Assembly (NCBI GenBank): GCA_039045975.1
Contig: JBCCJA010000070.1
Span: forward strand, 1 to 17,192
Length of the DNA: 17,192 nucleotides
DNA from: JBCCJA01 sp039045975
Lineage (GTDB): Bacteria; Planctomycetota; Planctomycetia; Planctomycetales; Planctomycetaceae
Reading direction: 5' to 3'
Shown here: in pieces, positions 5,458-13,546 of the stretch
Position numbering within the stretch: position 1 is the stretch's first letter
Layout: every line of letters starts with the position of its first letter
Made by a program: the position numbers and the translations under genes
Notes under the pieces: model-generated
Told to the model about the DNA's origin: nothing
Seen by the model: the letters and a program-made list of their open reading frames with translations, nothing else
Databases searched by the model: none

Positions 5458-8109
5458 ATGGGAACAGCCAGGTCTTGCCTCGCGGTCGTGGTTGTGGCGG
5501 GCGGATTCTCTGTGGCGATCGCCGCGGAAGAGGCGGGCGTGCTGTCGGCGGCGGAGCTGTCCCGCCGGTTCGAAGAGCAGGTCAAGCCGGTCCTCGAATT
5601 CAACTGCTACGACTGCCACAGCGACGGCTTCGGCGAGGCGGGCATCGAATTCGACGCGATGAACCCCGACCTGGTCGCGGGGTCGGACGCGGAGAAGTGG
5701 CATTTGGCGCTCGACGCGATCAACCGGGCCGAGATGCCCCCGGCCGATTACGGGGAACTGGCCGCGGAAGACCGGCGGGCCGTGACGGGCTGGATCGACG
5801 CGGCCCTCGACGCGGCCCGGGCGGCACGGACCGACCGCCCGCCGACCGTCGCCCGGCTGACCAAGGTGCAGTACGCGACGACGCTGCAGGAATTGCTCGG
5901 CGTGCCGATCCGCTTCGGCGGCGGCCTGCCAGATGATGCCCGCTCGAAGTCGGGCTTCACGAACGCGGCGGCGACGCAGGAGTTCTCGCCGCTGCTGATC
6001 GAGATGTACACCGACATCGCCCGCGAGGCCCTGGGCAAGGCGATCGTGACGGGCGAGAAACCGGAGGCCCTTCGGTTCCGCGTGACGGTCGGCGACGGCC
6101 TCGGCGTCGGCCGCGATGCGATGAAGCCGTCGGGTTACAAGACCGAGGCGATCGAGCCGGATCATGTCCGCGTCGAGCCGTTGGGGCCGGACGGCGGGGT
6201 CGTCGGCTGGAACGCCGGCCCGGATCACCCGGCGTTCCTCGAATTCGAGCGTCGCATCGGCGTCGACATGCGTGGCTCGCGGGTGCAGAAACCGAAGCAC
6301 GCCGACGAGTCGTATCGCGTCGTGCCGCAGCGGTATGCGGTCGCGGCCGACGGGATCGTGTTGCAGTCGGCGTTCGCCAGGAAAGAGGTGTCGCCGGCGT
6401 CGTGGTGGGCACCGTCGCCGAACGCGAAGGTGCTGCTGCAGAAGGTGATGCCGCCGGAGGGGCCGTTCGCGGTCCGGGTGACGGCCCGGGCGGGCGAGGG
6501 TGACGGTCCGGACCGCGTGCCGGCTCTGCGGGCGTTCGTCGGCAGCCGGACCGACGACGGGCTCGAGTACGCGACGCTGGGCCCGTCCAGGCAGTTAGCC
6601 TCCGCGGGCCGTCACGAGTTCGAGTTCTTCGACTACTTCGAGAACGTGCCGTCGCCGAACGCCGGCTCCCTGATCGACTCCGAGCCGCTTTCCGGCATTC
6701 TGATCGTCGGCGTTTGGAACGACGATTTCGTGACCGATCCGTACGCGGTCGGGTCGGAATTGGTTGTCGAGTCGATCGAGGTCGAGGCGCCGCACTATCC
6801 GGTGTGGCCGCCGGCCAGCCACACGCAGATCTTCTTCGAAGACCCGCTCCGCGAGTCGGACCGCGACGAGTACACGCGTCGTGTGCTGACGCGGTTCATG
6901 GGTCGGGCGTTCCGGCGTCCGGTCGGCGAGGACGAGGTCGCCCGCTATCACCGGTTCTGGTCCGATATAGCGCCGACGTTCGAAACCTACGAAGAGGGCG
7001 TGCTGGAGACGTTGGTCGCGGTGCTGTGTTCGCCGCACTTCCTGCACATCGATCAGCCGCCGACGGAGACGGCCGAGGAGCACCGGCTGGCCTCGAAGCT
7101 GGCCTACTTCCTTTGGGACGGGCCGCCCGACGCGTGGCTGCTGGAGCAGGCCGAGCGCGGCGTGTTGTACGAGTCGCTCGACGAGACGATCCGCGTGATG
7201 CTGCGTGACGGGCGGTCGCGGCGGTTCGTGGAAACGTTCGCGTCGGAGTGGCTGCGGATGGACCGGCAGGAGGCGATGTCGATCGACGTCGACACGTTCC
7301 CCGACTACACGCGGTACGTCGCGGCCGACATGCGGGAGGAGACGGTCGAATACCTGCGTCACGCGTTCGTCAATGACCTGCCGGCCCGCACGCTGATCGA
7401 TTCCGACTTCGCGATGCTGAACCAGACGCTGGCCGAGTTTTACGGTATCGAGGGCGTCCGCGGCCCGGAGTTCCGGCCCGTCGCGGTCGAGCCGCTGGTC
7501 GGGAGGGGTGGCCTGCTGACGCAGGGGGCGTTCCTCGTCGGTCATTCCGACGGCAGCCAGCCGCACCCGATCAAGCGGGCCGTGTGGCTGAAGGAGCGGA
7601 TCCTCGGCGAGCGTCCGCCCGCCCCGCCGCCGAACGTCCCCGAGATCGATCCAGACACGCCCGGGTTCCAAAACCTGACGCTCAAGGAACAGCTCGAGCT
7701 GCACCGCGACAAAGGGTCTTGCCGCGACTGTCACGCGAAGATCGACCCGTACGGGGTGGTCTTCGAGGGGCTCGACGCGGTCGGCCGGTTCCGGGAGGTC
7801 GCCAAGGGCCGCCCGGTCGACGCCGCCACGGTGCTGCCCGACGGGACCGAGGTCGACGGCGTCGCCGACCTGAAGGCTTACATCCTGAATTCGCGGTACG
7901 AGTCGTTCCTCGAGTCGTTCGCGGAACACCTCTACGCGTACGCGACGAAACGTGACGTGACGTACTTCGACGATCCGGCGATCGAAGAGATCTGTCACGC
8001 TGCGGCCGCGGACGACCGGCTGGCGTCGATCGTCGCCGCCGTCATCCGCACCGACGCCTTCCTCGGCCTCCCCCACGCCGGCCCCGCCATCGCCCGGACG
8101 AACCCATGA
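5458..8109 (+). CDS. Secreted planctomycete cytochrome-type protein (DUF1587/1595/1592/1588/1585)
   Basis: An 883-residue exported protein. A signal peptide covers about residues 1-23 (hydrophobic LAVVVVAGGFSVAIAA). The c-type heme motif CYDCH follows at 50-54. A DUF1587-like segment (about 133-200, RLTKVQYATTLQELLGV) comes next, then an insert of about 250 residues without motifs I recognise. DUF1595 (AFRRPVGEDEVARY, about 470-530), DUF1592 (ASKLAYFLWDGPPDAWLLEQA, about 540-680), DUF1588 (about 685-790, with PPAPPPNVPEID and CRDCH at 755-759) and DUF1585 (EHLYAYATKRDVTYFDD, about 820-875) complete the usual order. The family is hugely expanded in Planctomycetota; its biochemical role is unknown, though redox or polysaccharide-related functions have been proposed. 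The second CxxCH may bind another heme. The gene overlaps the DUF1552 gene by four bases, so the products probably act together. No clear ribosome binding site precedes the ATG. Confidence 0.88.
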   Translation: MGTARSCLAVVVVAGGFSVAIAAEEAGVLSAAELSRRFEEQVKPVLEFNCYDCHSDGFGEAGIEFDAMNPDLVAGSDAEKWHLALDAINRAEMPPADYGELAAEDRRAVTGWIDAALDAARAARTDRPPTVARLTKVQYATTLQELLGVPIRFGGGLPDDARSKSGFTNAAATQEFSPLLIEMYTDIAREALGKAIVTGEKPEALRFRVTVGDGLGVGRDAMKPSGYKTEAIEPDHVRVEPLGPDGGVVGWNAGPDHPAFLEFERRIGVDMRGSRVQKPKHADESYRVVPQRYAVAADGIVLQSAFARKEVSPASWWAPSPNAKVLLQKVMPPEGPFAVRVTARAGEGDGPDRVPALRAFVGSRTDDGLEYATLGPSRQLASAGRHEFEFFDYFENVPSPNAGSLIDSEPLSGILIVGVWNDDFVTDPYAVGSELVVESIEVEAPHYPVWPPASHTQIFFEDPLRESDRDEYTRRVLTRFMGRAFRRPVGEDEVARYHRFWSDIAPTFETYEEGVLETLVAVLCSPHFLHIDQPPTETAEEHRLASKLAYFLWDGPPDAWLLEQAERGVLYESLDETIRVMLRDGRSRRFVETFASEWLRMDRQEAMSIDVDTFPDYTRYVAADMREETVEYLRHAFVNDLPARTLIDSDFAMLNQTLAEFYGIEGVRGPEFRPVAVEPLVGRGGLLTQGAFLVGHSDGSQPHPIKRAVWLKERILGERPPAPPPNVPEIDPDTPGFQNLTLKEQLELHRDKGSCRDCHAKIDPYGVVFEGLDAVGRFREVAKGRPVDAATVLPDGTEVDGVADLKAYILNSRYESFLESFAEHLYAYATKRDVTYFDDPAIEEICHAAAADDRLASIVAAVIRTDAFLGLPHAGPAIARTNP

Positions 8110-9452
8110 GCCGCCCCTTCCGACTCCACCGACGCACGCTGCTCCGCGGCGCCGGCGTTGCGTGTGCGCTGCCCTATCTCGAAGCGATGGCGGTCGGGAA
8201 CACGCCGGCGGCTTCCGCATCAGACGCGGCGAAGCGGATGTGCTTCGTCTACTTCCCGAACGGCGTGAGTATGCCCCCGGCCGGCGGCGAGGACCGCGAG
8301 GCGTGGGGCTGGTTCCCGATCGGCGAGGGCCGCGACTGCCGCTTCACTAAGGTTCTGGAGCCGCTCGAGCCGCACCGCGACGAATTGACCGTCTTCGGCG
8401 GCTTCAGCCACCCGAACTCGCGGCGGCTGCTCGGCCACATCGCGGGTGACACGTGGCTGACCGGCGGCGACCTGCGGGGGTCGGCTTATAAGAACTCGAT
8501 CTCGGCCGACCAGGTCGCGGCGCGGGCGATCGGCGGGACGACGCGTTATCCGTCGCTGACGCTCTCTTGCGACGGCGGCGTGGGCTATAAGTCACGGATC
8601 GCGACGCTGTCGTTCGCCGACGGCGGGAAGCCGGTGCCGGCACAGCACAACCCGCGAGCGATCTTCGAGCGGTACTTCGTGCCGTCAGGCGGGGACTCGC
8701 TCGACGAGCGTCGTCGCAGCCTCGATGTCGGCCGCAAGGTGGTCGACCTGATCATGGACGACGCCCGCGTCCTCCGGCGGCGGCTCGGCCGGACCGACCG
8801 GGTGAAGATGGACGATTACCTCGACTCGCTGAGTCAGGTGGAGACCGGCATCGCCCGCAGCGAGTCGTGGCTGGACACGCCGCTGCCGGACGTCGACGAG
8901 TCGGCCTTCAGCCTCGACGTGTCGGCCGCGGTCGACCCGCAGGCTTACATCCGCACGATGTTCGACCTGATCACGCTCGCGTTCGAGACCGATCTGACGC
9001 GGGTCGTGACCTACATGATCGCCCGGGAAGACGGGATGGGCTTCGGGGAGAACTTCCCGAAGCTGGCGCTCGGAATCAAAAAGGGCCACCACAAGATCAG
9101 TCACGACAAGTCGGACGGCCACTGGGCCGAGTGGGGCTCGTACGACCGCTGGCTGACGTCGCAGCTGGCGTACTTCGTCGACCGCCTGCGGAACGTCCGT
9201 GACGCGCGTGGACCGGTGCTTGATAACACCCTCGTACTGTACGGCAGCGCGTGCAGTTCGACCCACAACGCACGGAACTATCCGCTCGTGCTGGCGGGCG
9301 GTTCGGGCATGGGCGTCGAGCACGGCGGGTATCGGCCGATGTCGGAAGAGACGCCGATGTCGAACCTGCTGCTGTCGGCCCTGCGGACGGCCGGCGCGAA
9401 GGTGGAGCGGTTTGCCGACAGCAACGGACTCGTCGAGGGCCTGCCGGCTTGA
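8106..9452 (+). CDS. DUF1552 family protein with Tat-like signal
   Basis: A 448-residue protein of the DUF1552 family, which in planctomycetes is regularly encoded directly after DUF1587/1592-type cytochrome proteins, as here. The N-terminus carries a twin-arginine-like signal, HRRTLLRGAGVACALPYLEAM (about residues 8-28), suggesting export of the folded protein. Family-like segments include CFVYFPNGVSMP, the LTVFGGFSHPN stretch, SADQVAA, and the C-terminal LDNTLVLYGSACSSTHNARNYPLVLAGG, which resembles the alkaline-phosphatase-like fold of the related DUF1501 family. The ATG overlaps the upstream stop in ATGA, so translation is probably coupled. Substrate and reaction are unknown. A strong hairpin follows 40 bases after the stop. 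Confidence 0.88.
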   Translation: MSRPFRLHRRTLLRGAGVACALPYLEAMAVGNTPAASASDAAKRMCFVYFPNGVSMPPAGGEDREAWGWFPIGEGRDCRFTKVLEPLEPHRDELTVFGGFSHPNSRRLLGHIAGDTWLTGGDLRGSAYKNSISADQVAARAIGGTTRYPSLTLSCDGGVGYKSRIATLSFADGGKPVPAQHNPRAIFERYFVPSGGDSLDERRRSLDVGRKVVDLIMDDARVLRRRLGRTDRVKMDDYLDSLSQVETGIARSESWLDTPLPDVDESAFSLDVSAAVDPQAYIRTMFDLITLAFETDLTRVVTYMIAREDGMGFGENFPKLALGIKKGHHKISHDKSDGHWAEWGSYDRWLTSQLAYFVDRLRNVRDARGPVLDNTLVLYGSACSSTHNARNYPLVLAGGSGMGVEHGGYRPMSEETPMSNLLLSALRTAGAKVERFADSNGLVEGLPA

Positions 9453-9480
9453 TCTGCCGGACAGAGCATCGCTGAAGGCC

Positions 9481-9535
9481 AAATAACCAAAAGCGGCCGC
9501 GGCGGTGTGAAGGCCTACCGCGGCCGCTGTTATTT
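9481..9535. terminator. Strong bidirectional terminator between convergent genes
   Basis: A perfect 11-bp GC stem (AGCGGCCGCGG at 9492-9502 with CCGCGGCCGCT at 9518-9528) has a 15-base loop. It is extended by an outer AAATAAC / GTTATTT pairing (9481-9487 and 9529-9535). A/T-rich flanks on both sides allow termination of the DUF1552 operon on the plus strand and of the sulfatase genes on the minus strand. Confidence 0.8.
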
Positions 9536-9553
9536 AATTGGGGCCCCGGGGCC

Positions 9554-9573
9554 GTCGAATATTGAAATTCGAC
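9554..9573. terminator. Second small hairpin in the convergent gap
   Basis: GTCGAAT (9554-9560) and ATTCGAC (9567-9573) pair around a 6-base loop, 18 bases beyond the sulfatase stop codon. It probably assists the larger hairpin as part of a tandem terminator for the minus strand. There is no T-run. Confidence 0.4.
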
Positions 9574-9591
9574 GCCGGAAGTGACGCGGCC

Positions 9592-11061
9592 TCATTTCGT
9601 CTTCCGCGACCTCTTCGGCTTGTCGGCGTCCCAGACGTTGTAGAGTTCGCGGCCCGACGTGACCTGAGGGGCCTCGGTTTCGGGCAGCCAGGTCGCCGCC
9701 AATTCGGACTTCAGAGAGTCGTGGGCGGGGTCGTCGGCGACGTTCGACCATTCGTTCGGGTCGTTCGCGAGGTCGTACAGTTCCTCTGTGCCGTCGAAGT
9801 AACGGGTGTAACGCCAGTCGGCGGTCCGCAGCGTGTAGTTCCCGCGGCCCCAGGTGGTCATGGCAGGGCGGTCGACGGGACGCTGCGGTTCGTCGAGCCA
9901 CGGGACGAGGCTGCGGCCGTCGACGTAGTCGGGCGGTTCGATGCCGGTCAGTTCGCAGAGCGTGCGATAGACGTTGATCAGGCCGACCGGCTCGCCGCAG
10001 GCGGCGCCGTTGCCGACACGTCCCCGAGGGTCCCAGATGATGAACGGCACGCGGGTCGATTCCTCCCACAGTGAAAACTTCGTGTGGGAGCGTTTCTCGC
10101 CGAGGTGAAAGCCGTGGTCGGACCACAGCACCACGATCGTGTCGTCCGCGTAGGGGCCGGCGTCGAGCGTCTCCATGACCCGGCCGACGTTGTCGTCGGT
10201 GAACGAAATGCATGCCAGATAGCCGCGGCGGATCTCGTCCCAGCAGTCGTATTTTTCGAAGCTTTCGACGGCGGGGATGCGGGCCATCGACCGGCCGACG
10301 GGCGGGACGTCGTCGAGGTCGTCGGCCAAGATCCGGGGGGGCAGGATCTTGGCGGGAAAACGGTCGTAATTGGCCTCCGGGGTGACGAACGGAATGTGCG
10401 GGCGGATGAAGCCGACGGCGAGGAAGAAGGGCTGGTCGTGCGACTGCCCGAGAAAGCGGATCGCGTGTGACGCGGAGCGATAATCGACGAAGTCGTCGAG
10501 TGGGTTCACGCCGGCGCTCACGCGGAGCAACTTTTCCTTATGAGATTTGGCCTCGGGCATGTGCCCTTTACCGGCCGCCCCTGTGATGTTTCCGTCGCCG
10601 TACATCGCGTAGTCGTCCCACGTCGACTCTTCGTCGAAGGTGTTGTCGGGGTTGTGAAACACCTTCGAGACCCCGCAGGTCGTGTACCCGTTCTCACGGA
10701 ACAGACGCGGCAGTGACGTGTAAGGGGCGAGCACGCCCGGGTCGACATTTTTAAGTCTGTAGAACGGATAAAGCCCGGAATTATGTGGCTCGACGCCGAA
10801 GAGCAGGGCGTTCCGGCTCGGCGAGCAGGCCGGAGACGTGCAGTGCGCGTTCGTGAAGTTCACCCCGCGTGCCGCGAGTGCGTCCATGTGCGGCGTGCGT
10901 GCCTGCGGGTGCCCGCCCAGGAACCCGCACCAGTCGTTCATGTCGTCGATGCAGATCATCAACACGTTCGGCCGGACGTCTTCGCCCGCATCCAGATGCC
11001 GGGCGGCGGCCACAAGAAATATGAATACGGCCGCCCGTGCCGTGTGCTTAAAGCCGATCAT
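9592..11061 (-). CDS. Secreted S1-family sulfatase (iduronate-2-sulfatase-like)
   Basis: A 489-residue formylglycine-dependent sulfatase, family S1, exported by a signal peptide (about residues 1-25, AAVFIFLVAAARHLDAG). The catalytic core CSPSR is at 79-83; Cys79 would be oxidised to formylglycine by the sulfatase-modifying enzyme. Metal ligands Asp39-Asp40 lie in LMICIDDMNDW, with Asp315-His316 in LWSDHGFHLGEK. HTKFSLWEESTRVPF (326-340), with Lys328, and RPHIPF (220-225) are typical of iduronate-2-sulfatase-like enzymes. Substrates of planctomycete members are thought to be sulfated algal polysaccharides or glycosaminoglycans; the actual substrate cannot be read from the sequence. The gene is the last of a minus-strand run, 96 bases after a second sulfatase, so they may be cotranscribed. 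Confidence 0.92.
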   Translation of the reverse strand: MIGFKHTARAAVFIFLVAAARHLDAGEDVRPNVLMICIDDMNDWCGFLGGHPQARTPHMDALAARGVNFTNAHCTSPACSPSRNALLFGVEPHNSGLYPFYRLKNVDPGVLAPYTSLPRLFRENGYTTCGVSKVFHNPDNTFDEESTWDDYAMYGDGNITGAAGKGHMPEAKSHKEKLLRVSAGVNPLDDFVDYRSASHAIRFLGQSHDQPFFLAVGFIRPHIPFVTPEANYDRFPAKILPPRILADDLDDVPPVGRSMARIPAVESFEKYDCWDEIRRGYLACISFTDDNVGRVMETLDAGPYADDTIVVLWSDHGFHLGEKRSHTKFSLWEESTRVPFIIWDPRGRVGNGAACGEPVGLINVYRTLCELTGIEPPDYVDGRSLVPWLDEPQRPVDRPAMTTWGRGNYTLRTADWRYTRYFDGTEELYDLANDPNEWSNVADDPAHDSLKSELAATWLPETEAPQVTSGRELYNVWDADKPKRSRKTK

Positions 11062-11157
11062 GCATTCATTTCGGAAGGTTCGGTTTCCTAAAATCTACCT
11101 ATACCTTGACCGCTTTGCACTCGACCGGCTTCTCGGGGCGCGTCTTGCGGTCGACGG

Positions 11158-12663
11158 TCATTGTGGCCTTGCGTTTGTCCGCATGTCACGGAGTCGCGCG
11201 GCGAGCAGGTCGGCGTGCTCGTCCGCGACGTCGGGATAGTCGTCGATGACGTTCCGCTGTTCGGTGAGGTCGGTCGAGAGGTCGTACAGCTCGCGGGATG
11301 TGACCGCGCCGGCTCTTTTGGGCCGGACCTCGTGGTAGCGCCACCGGTCGGTCCGGATCGAATATCCGATTTGCCCTTCGGGCTTCGGGTACCGTGAAAA
11401 CGCCGCCGCCCGGACGGTCGACGCCTTGTCTTCGATGACCGGTAAGAGACTGCGTCCTTGGGCCGAAGTCGGGATCGGCAGGCCGGCGGCTTCGCAGAGC
11501 GTCGGTAAAATGTCGACAAGCTCGGCCAGGGCGTCGGTCTTCCGGCCGACGTGTGCTCCGCCCGGGAGTTTGAAGATCAACGGCACGCGGACGTCGGTCT
11601 CCAGGTTCGTATGCTTCGCCCACTCGCCGAAGTCGCCGAGCTTAAAGCCGTGATCGCCCCAGAGCACGACGAGCGTGTCGTCATAAATACCCTTCTCCTT
11701 CAGGGCCGCGATGACCCTGCCGATCTGGGCGTCGATATAACTGACGCAAGCGAGGTAGCCGTGCCGCAGTTCCCGCTCGAACGACTCGGTCATCGGGTCG
11801 GGGTGGGCGTAGCTGTCGATTTCTTTGTATTCGCAGAAGAGCAAGTCGGTGCAATCGGCCGGCGGAGTGCGGCGGTTGGCGAGCGGTAACGCGTCGCCGT
11901 CGTACAAGGCCCAATATTTTTCCGGGGCGACGAACGGCAGGTGCGGCTTGAAGAAACCGACGCCGAGGAACAGTGGCGTGGCCGCGTCGTGACTCTCGAT
12001 CTCGGCGATCGCGATCGCGGCTTTTTTTCCGTCGGGATAAGTGTCGTCGGGCGTGTCGGCGCGTTCGAACGCGGGCCGGAACTTTTGCAGTGATTTGTCT
12101 TCGGCCGCCGCCCGGAAGCGTTCGGCCATCGACGCGGAGACGAAGCCGTTCCCTGCACCCGCGTGGAAGGTCTGCCAGACGTCCCCGGTCGGTATCGTCA
12201 TCCGTTTGTCGAACAGTTTGCCGATGCCGACCGTCTTGTATCCGTGCCGCTGAAACTGTTCCGTTAGACTGACGAGACCGTCACGGGCGCGGGCGATGAC
12301 GGCCGGATCTTTCTTGCGGAAGTCGGAAAATCGCGGTCCCGGATAGCGACCGGTCATCAGGCTGAACCGCGAGAACGTGCAGACCGCCTGCTGGCAGTAA
12401 GCCCGCTCGAAGACGACGCCGTCTGAGGCGAGCCGATCGATGTTCGGCGTCTGCACATCGGCGTGCCCGTAGCAACCGATATCGGGACGCAGGTCGTCGA
12501 CGGCGATGAACAGGACGTGCGGCTTGGACTCCGCCATTGCGGCCGGCCCGCTACCGGCCGCCGTAACGACGAGCGAAACGGCTATATAACAGCGGGAGAC
12601 GCCCAAGAAAGTTACAAACAATCGCATAGGGCGGGCCGTGTGCAATTTGTATTTTGGGTACAT
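11158..12663 (-). CDS. Secreted S1-family sulfatase with atypical CTFSR active-site core
   Basis: A 501-residue sulfatase of the iduronate-2-sulfatase-like type. A hydrophobic signal segment covers about residues 26-44. Metal ligands Asp56-Asp57 lie in LFIAVDDLRPD, and Asp337-His338 in LWGDHGFKLGDFGEW. The HTNLETDVRVPLIF stretch and KPHLPF are family-typical. The formylglycine region reads QQAVCTFSRFSLMTGRYP (core at 95-99): Phe97 stands where the core motif C-x-P/A-x-R has Pro or Ala, so maturation may be altered. The ATG at 12627 would give a more usual signal peptide beginning RLFVTFLGVS; neither start has a clear ribosome binding site. It lies immediately upstream of the other sulfatase in the same direction and 180 bases after the lipoprotein gene. 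Confidence 0.9.
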   Translation of the reverse strand: MYPKYKLHTARPMRLFVTFLGVSRCYIAVSLVVTAAGSGPAAMAESKPHVLFIAVDDLRPDIGCYGHADVQTPNIDRLASDGVVFERAYCQQAVCTFSRFSLMTGRYPGPRFSDFRKKDPAVIARARDGLVSLTEQFQRHGYKTVGIGKLFDKRMTIPTGDVWQTFHAGAGNGFVSASMAERFRAAAEDKSLQKFRPAFERADTPDDTYPDGKKAAIAIAEIESHDAATPLFLGVGFFKPHLPFVAPEKYWALYDGDALPLANRRTPPADCTDLLFCEYKEIDSYAHPDPMTESFERELRHGYLACVSYIDAQIGRVIAALKEKGIYDDTLVVLWGDHGFKLGDFGEWAKHTNLETDVRVPLIFKLPGGAHVGRKTDALAELVDILPTLCEAAGLPIPTSAQGRSLLPVIEDKASTVRAAAFSRYPKPEGQIGYSIRTDRWRYHEVRPKRAGAVTSRELYDLSTDLTEQRNVIDDYPDVADEHADLLAARLRDMRTNARPQ

Positions 12664-12843
12664 CGCCGGGATCTTTCAGGAGCTGTGTTGTCGCCGCGCG
12701 TCACGAAATGAATACGTTTTGCCGAGAGGGATCAAACTCGTAGGCCGCGGGTCCATGCCAACCCTAAGACTCATCCTCTCCGCAAAACGCGTGTCCTATG
12801 TCGGCGAAGACTTCTCATCTTTTCCCGTCCGGAGCTTACCCTG

Positions 12844-13335
12844 TCAGAGGTCGAAGTCGGCGGCGTCGGTGCCTCCCGGCGGTACGTCGAAACGGGCGGG
12901 AAGACCTTCGCGAGGGACCTCGATCGTAGGCCGCGTGCGGGGCTTCTCGGGCCCGGGGTCGGCCCCCTCGGCGATCATTTCCGGTGACGGCGGCTTCCTC
13001 CATGAATCGACCATCCCCGCGGACTCGGCCCCGAAAATCGTGACAGAATGCGTGCCCACGACGGCCCCGTCGCGATCGCCGCGCTGGGTCGCGACCGTAA
13101 ACCGGCCGTCCGCGTCGGCAAATCCGACCGACATCGGTCCAGGGTTTGTGGGATCTCCGGACGACTTCGGCTGGAATTCGATGTAGACATGAGAGGCTGG
13201 TTGTCCGTCGACCGTGATACGGCCGGAAACCGTCGCGAGTTCGATTCCATCGGACACGGTACAGCCGATCCCCAGCGAAGTCGCTACAAAAAACGCGACT
13301 GAAGTGGCACGCCGAAGATGTCCGTCTGATTTCAT
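12844..13335 (-). CDS. Small lipoprotein with carboxypeptidase-regulatory-like (transthyretin-like) domain
   Basis: A 163-residue predicted lipoprotein. A hydrophobic signal (about residues 11-24) ends at LGIGC with Cys25 as the probable lipidation site; Gly at position -3 makes the lipobox slightly non-standard. The mature part begins with VSGRITVDGQPASHVYIEFQP (about 37-56), the hallmark of carboxypeptidase-regulatory-like beta-sandwich domains common in planctomycete lipoproteins, then ADADGRFTVATQRGDRDGAVVGTHSV. The C-terminal part (about 110-163) is proline-rich and ends in DFDL. AGAGAAGAAG just before the ATG is a good ribosome binding site. Genes of this kind commonly follow DUF1559 genes in Planctomycetota, as here. 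The function is unknown; it probably sits in the periplasm or on the outer envelope. Confidence 0.82.
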   Translation of the reverse strand: MKSDGHLRRATSVAFFVATSLGIGCTVSDGIELATVSGRITVDGQPASHVYIEFQPKSSGDPTNPGPMSVGFADADGRFTVATQRGDRDGAVVGTHSVTIFGAESAGMVDSWRKPPSPEMIAEGADPGPEKPRTRPTIEVPREGLPARFDVPPGGTDAADFDL

Positions 13336-13469
13336 CTTCTTCTCTTATAGTTTGGGTGGCTTCGCGTCGGGCTCGACAGAGCATGGATGTGCCCGGCAAG
13401 CCTAGCGCTTATCGATCGCTGTCTTGAGGCGAGACAGCCGTCACCCGCTCGCTCTGGCGTAAGTGTCGG

Positions 13470-13517
13470 CTGGCAAAAAATATTAAATCAGAATACCGGC
13501 CGCGCAGGGGCGGCCGG
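13470..13517 (-). terminator. Rho-independent terminator after the DUF1559 gene
   Basis: A perfect 8-bp stem (CCGGCCGC 13496-13503 / GCGGCCGG 13510-13517) with a 6-base loop is followed, in the minus direction, by a T-rich tail including a run of six T. It lies 30 bases past the DUF1559 stop codon. It should separate that transcript from the lipoprotein gene, so the latter needs read-through or its own promoter. Confidence 0.75.
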
Positions 13518-13546
13518 GCCTGGTTTCGGCGAACGATACCTTTGAC

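Noticed and set aside
6595..8220. Long antisense frame (541 codons) opposite the DUF1592 gene
   Set aside because: Long antisense frames are expected opposite GC-rich genes; it has no domain, and the plus strand is clearly coding.
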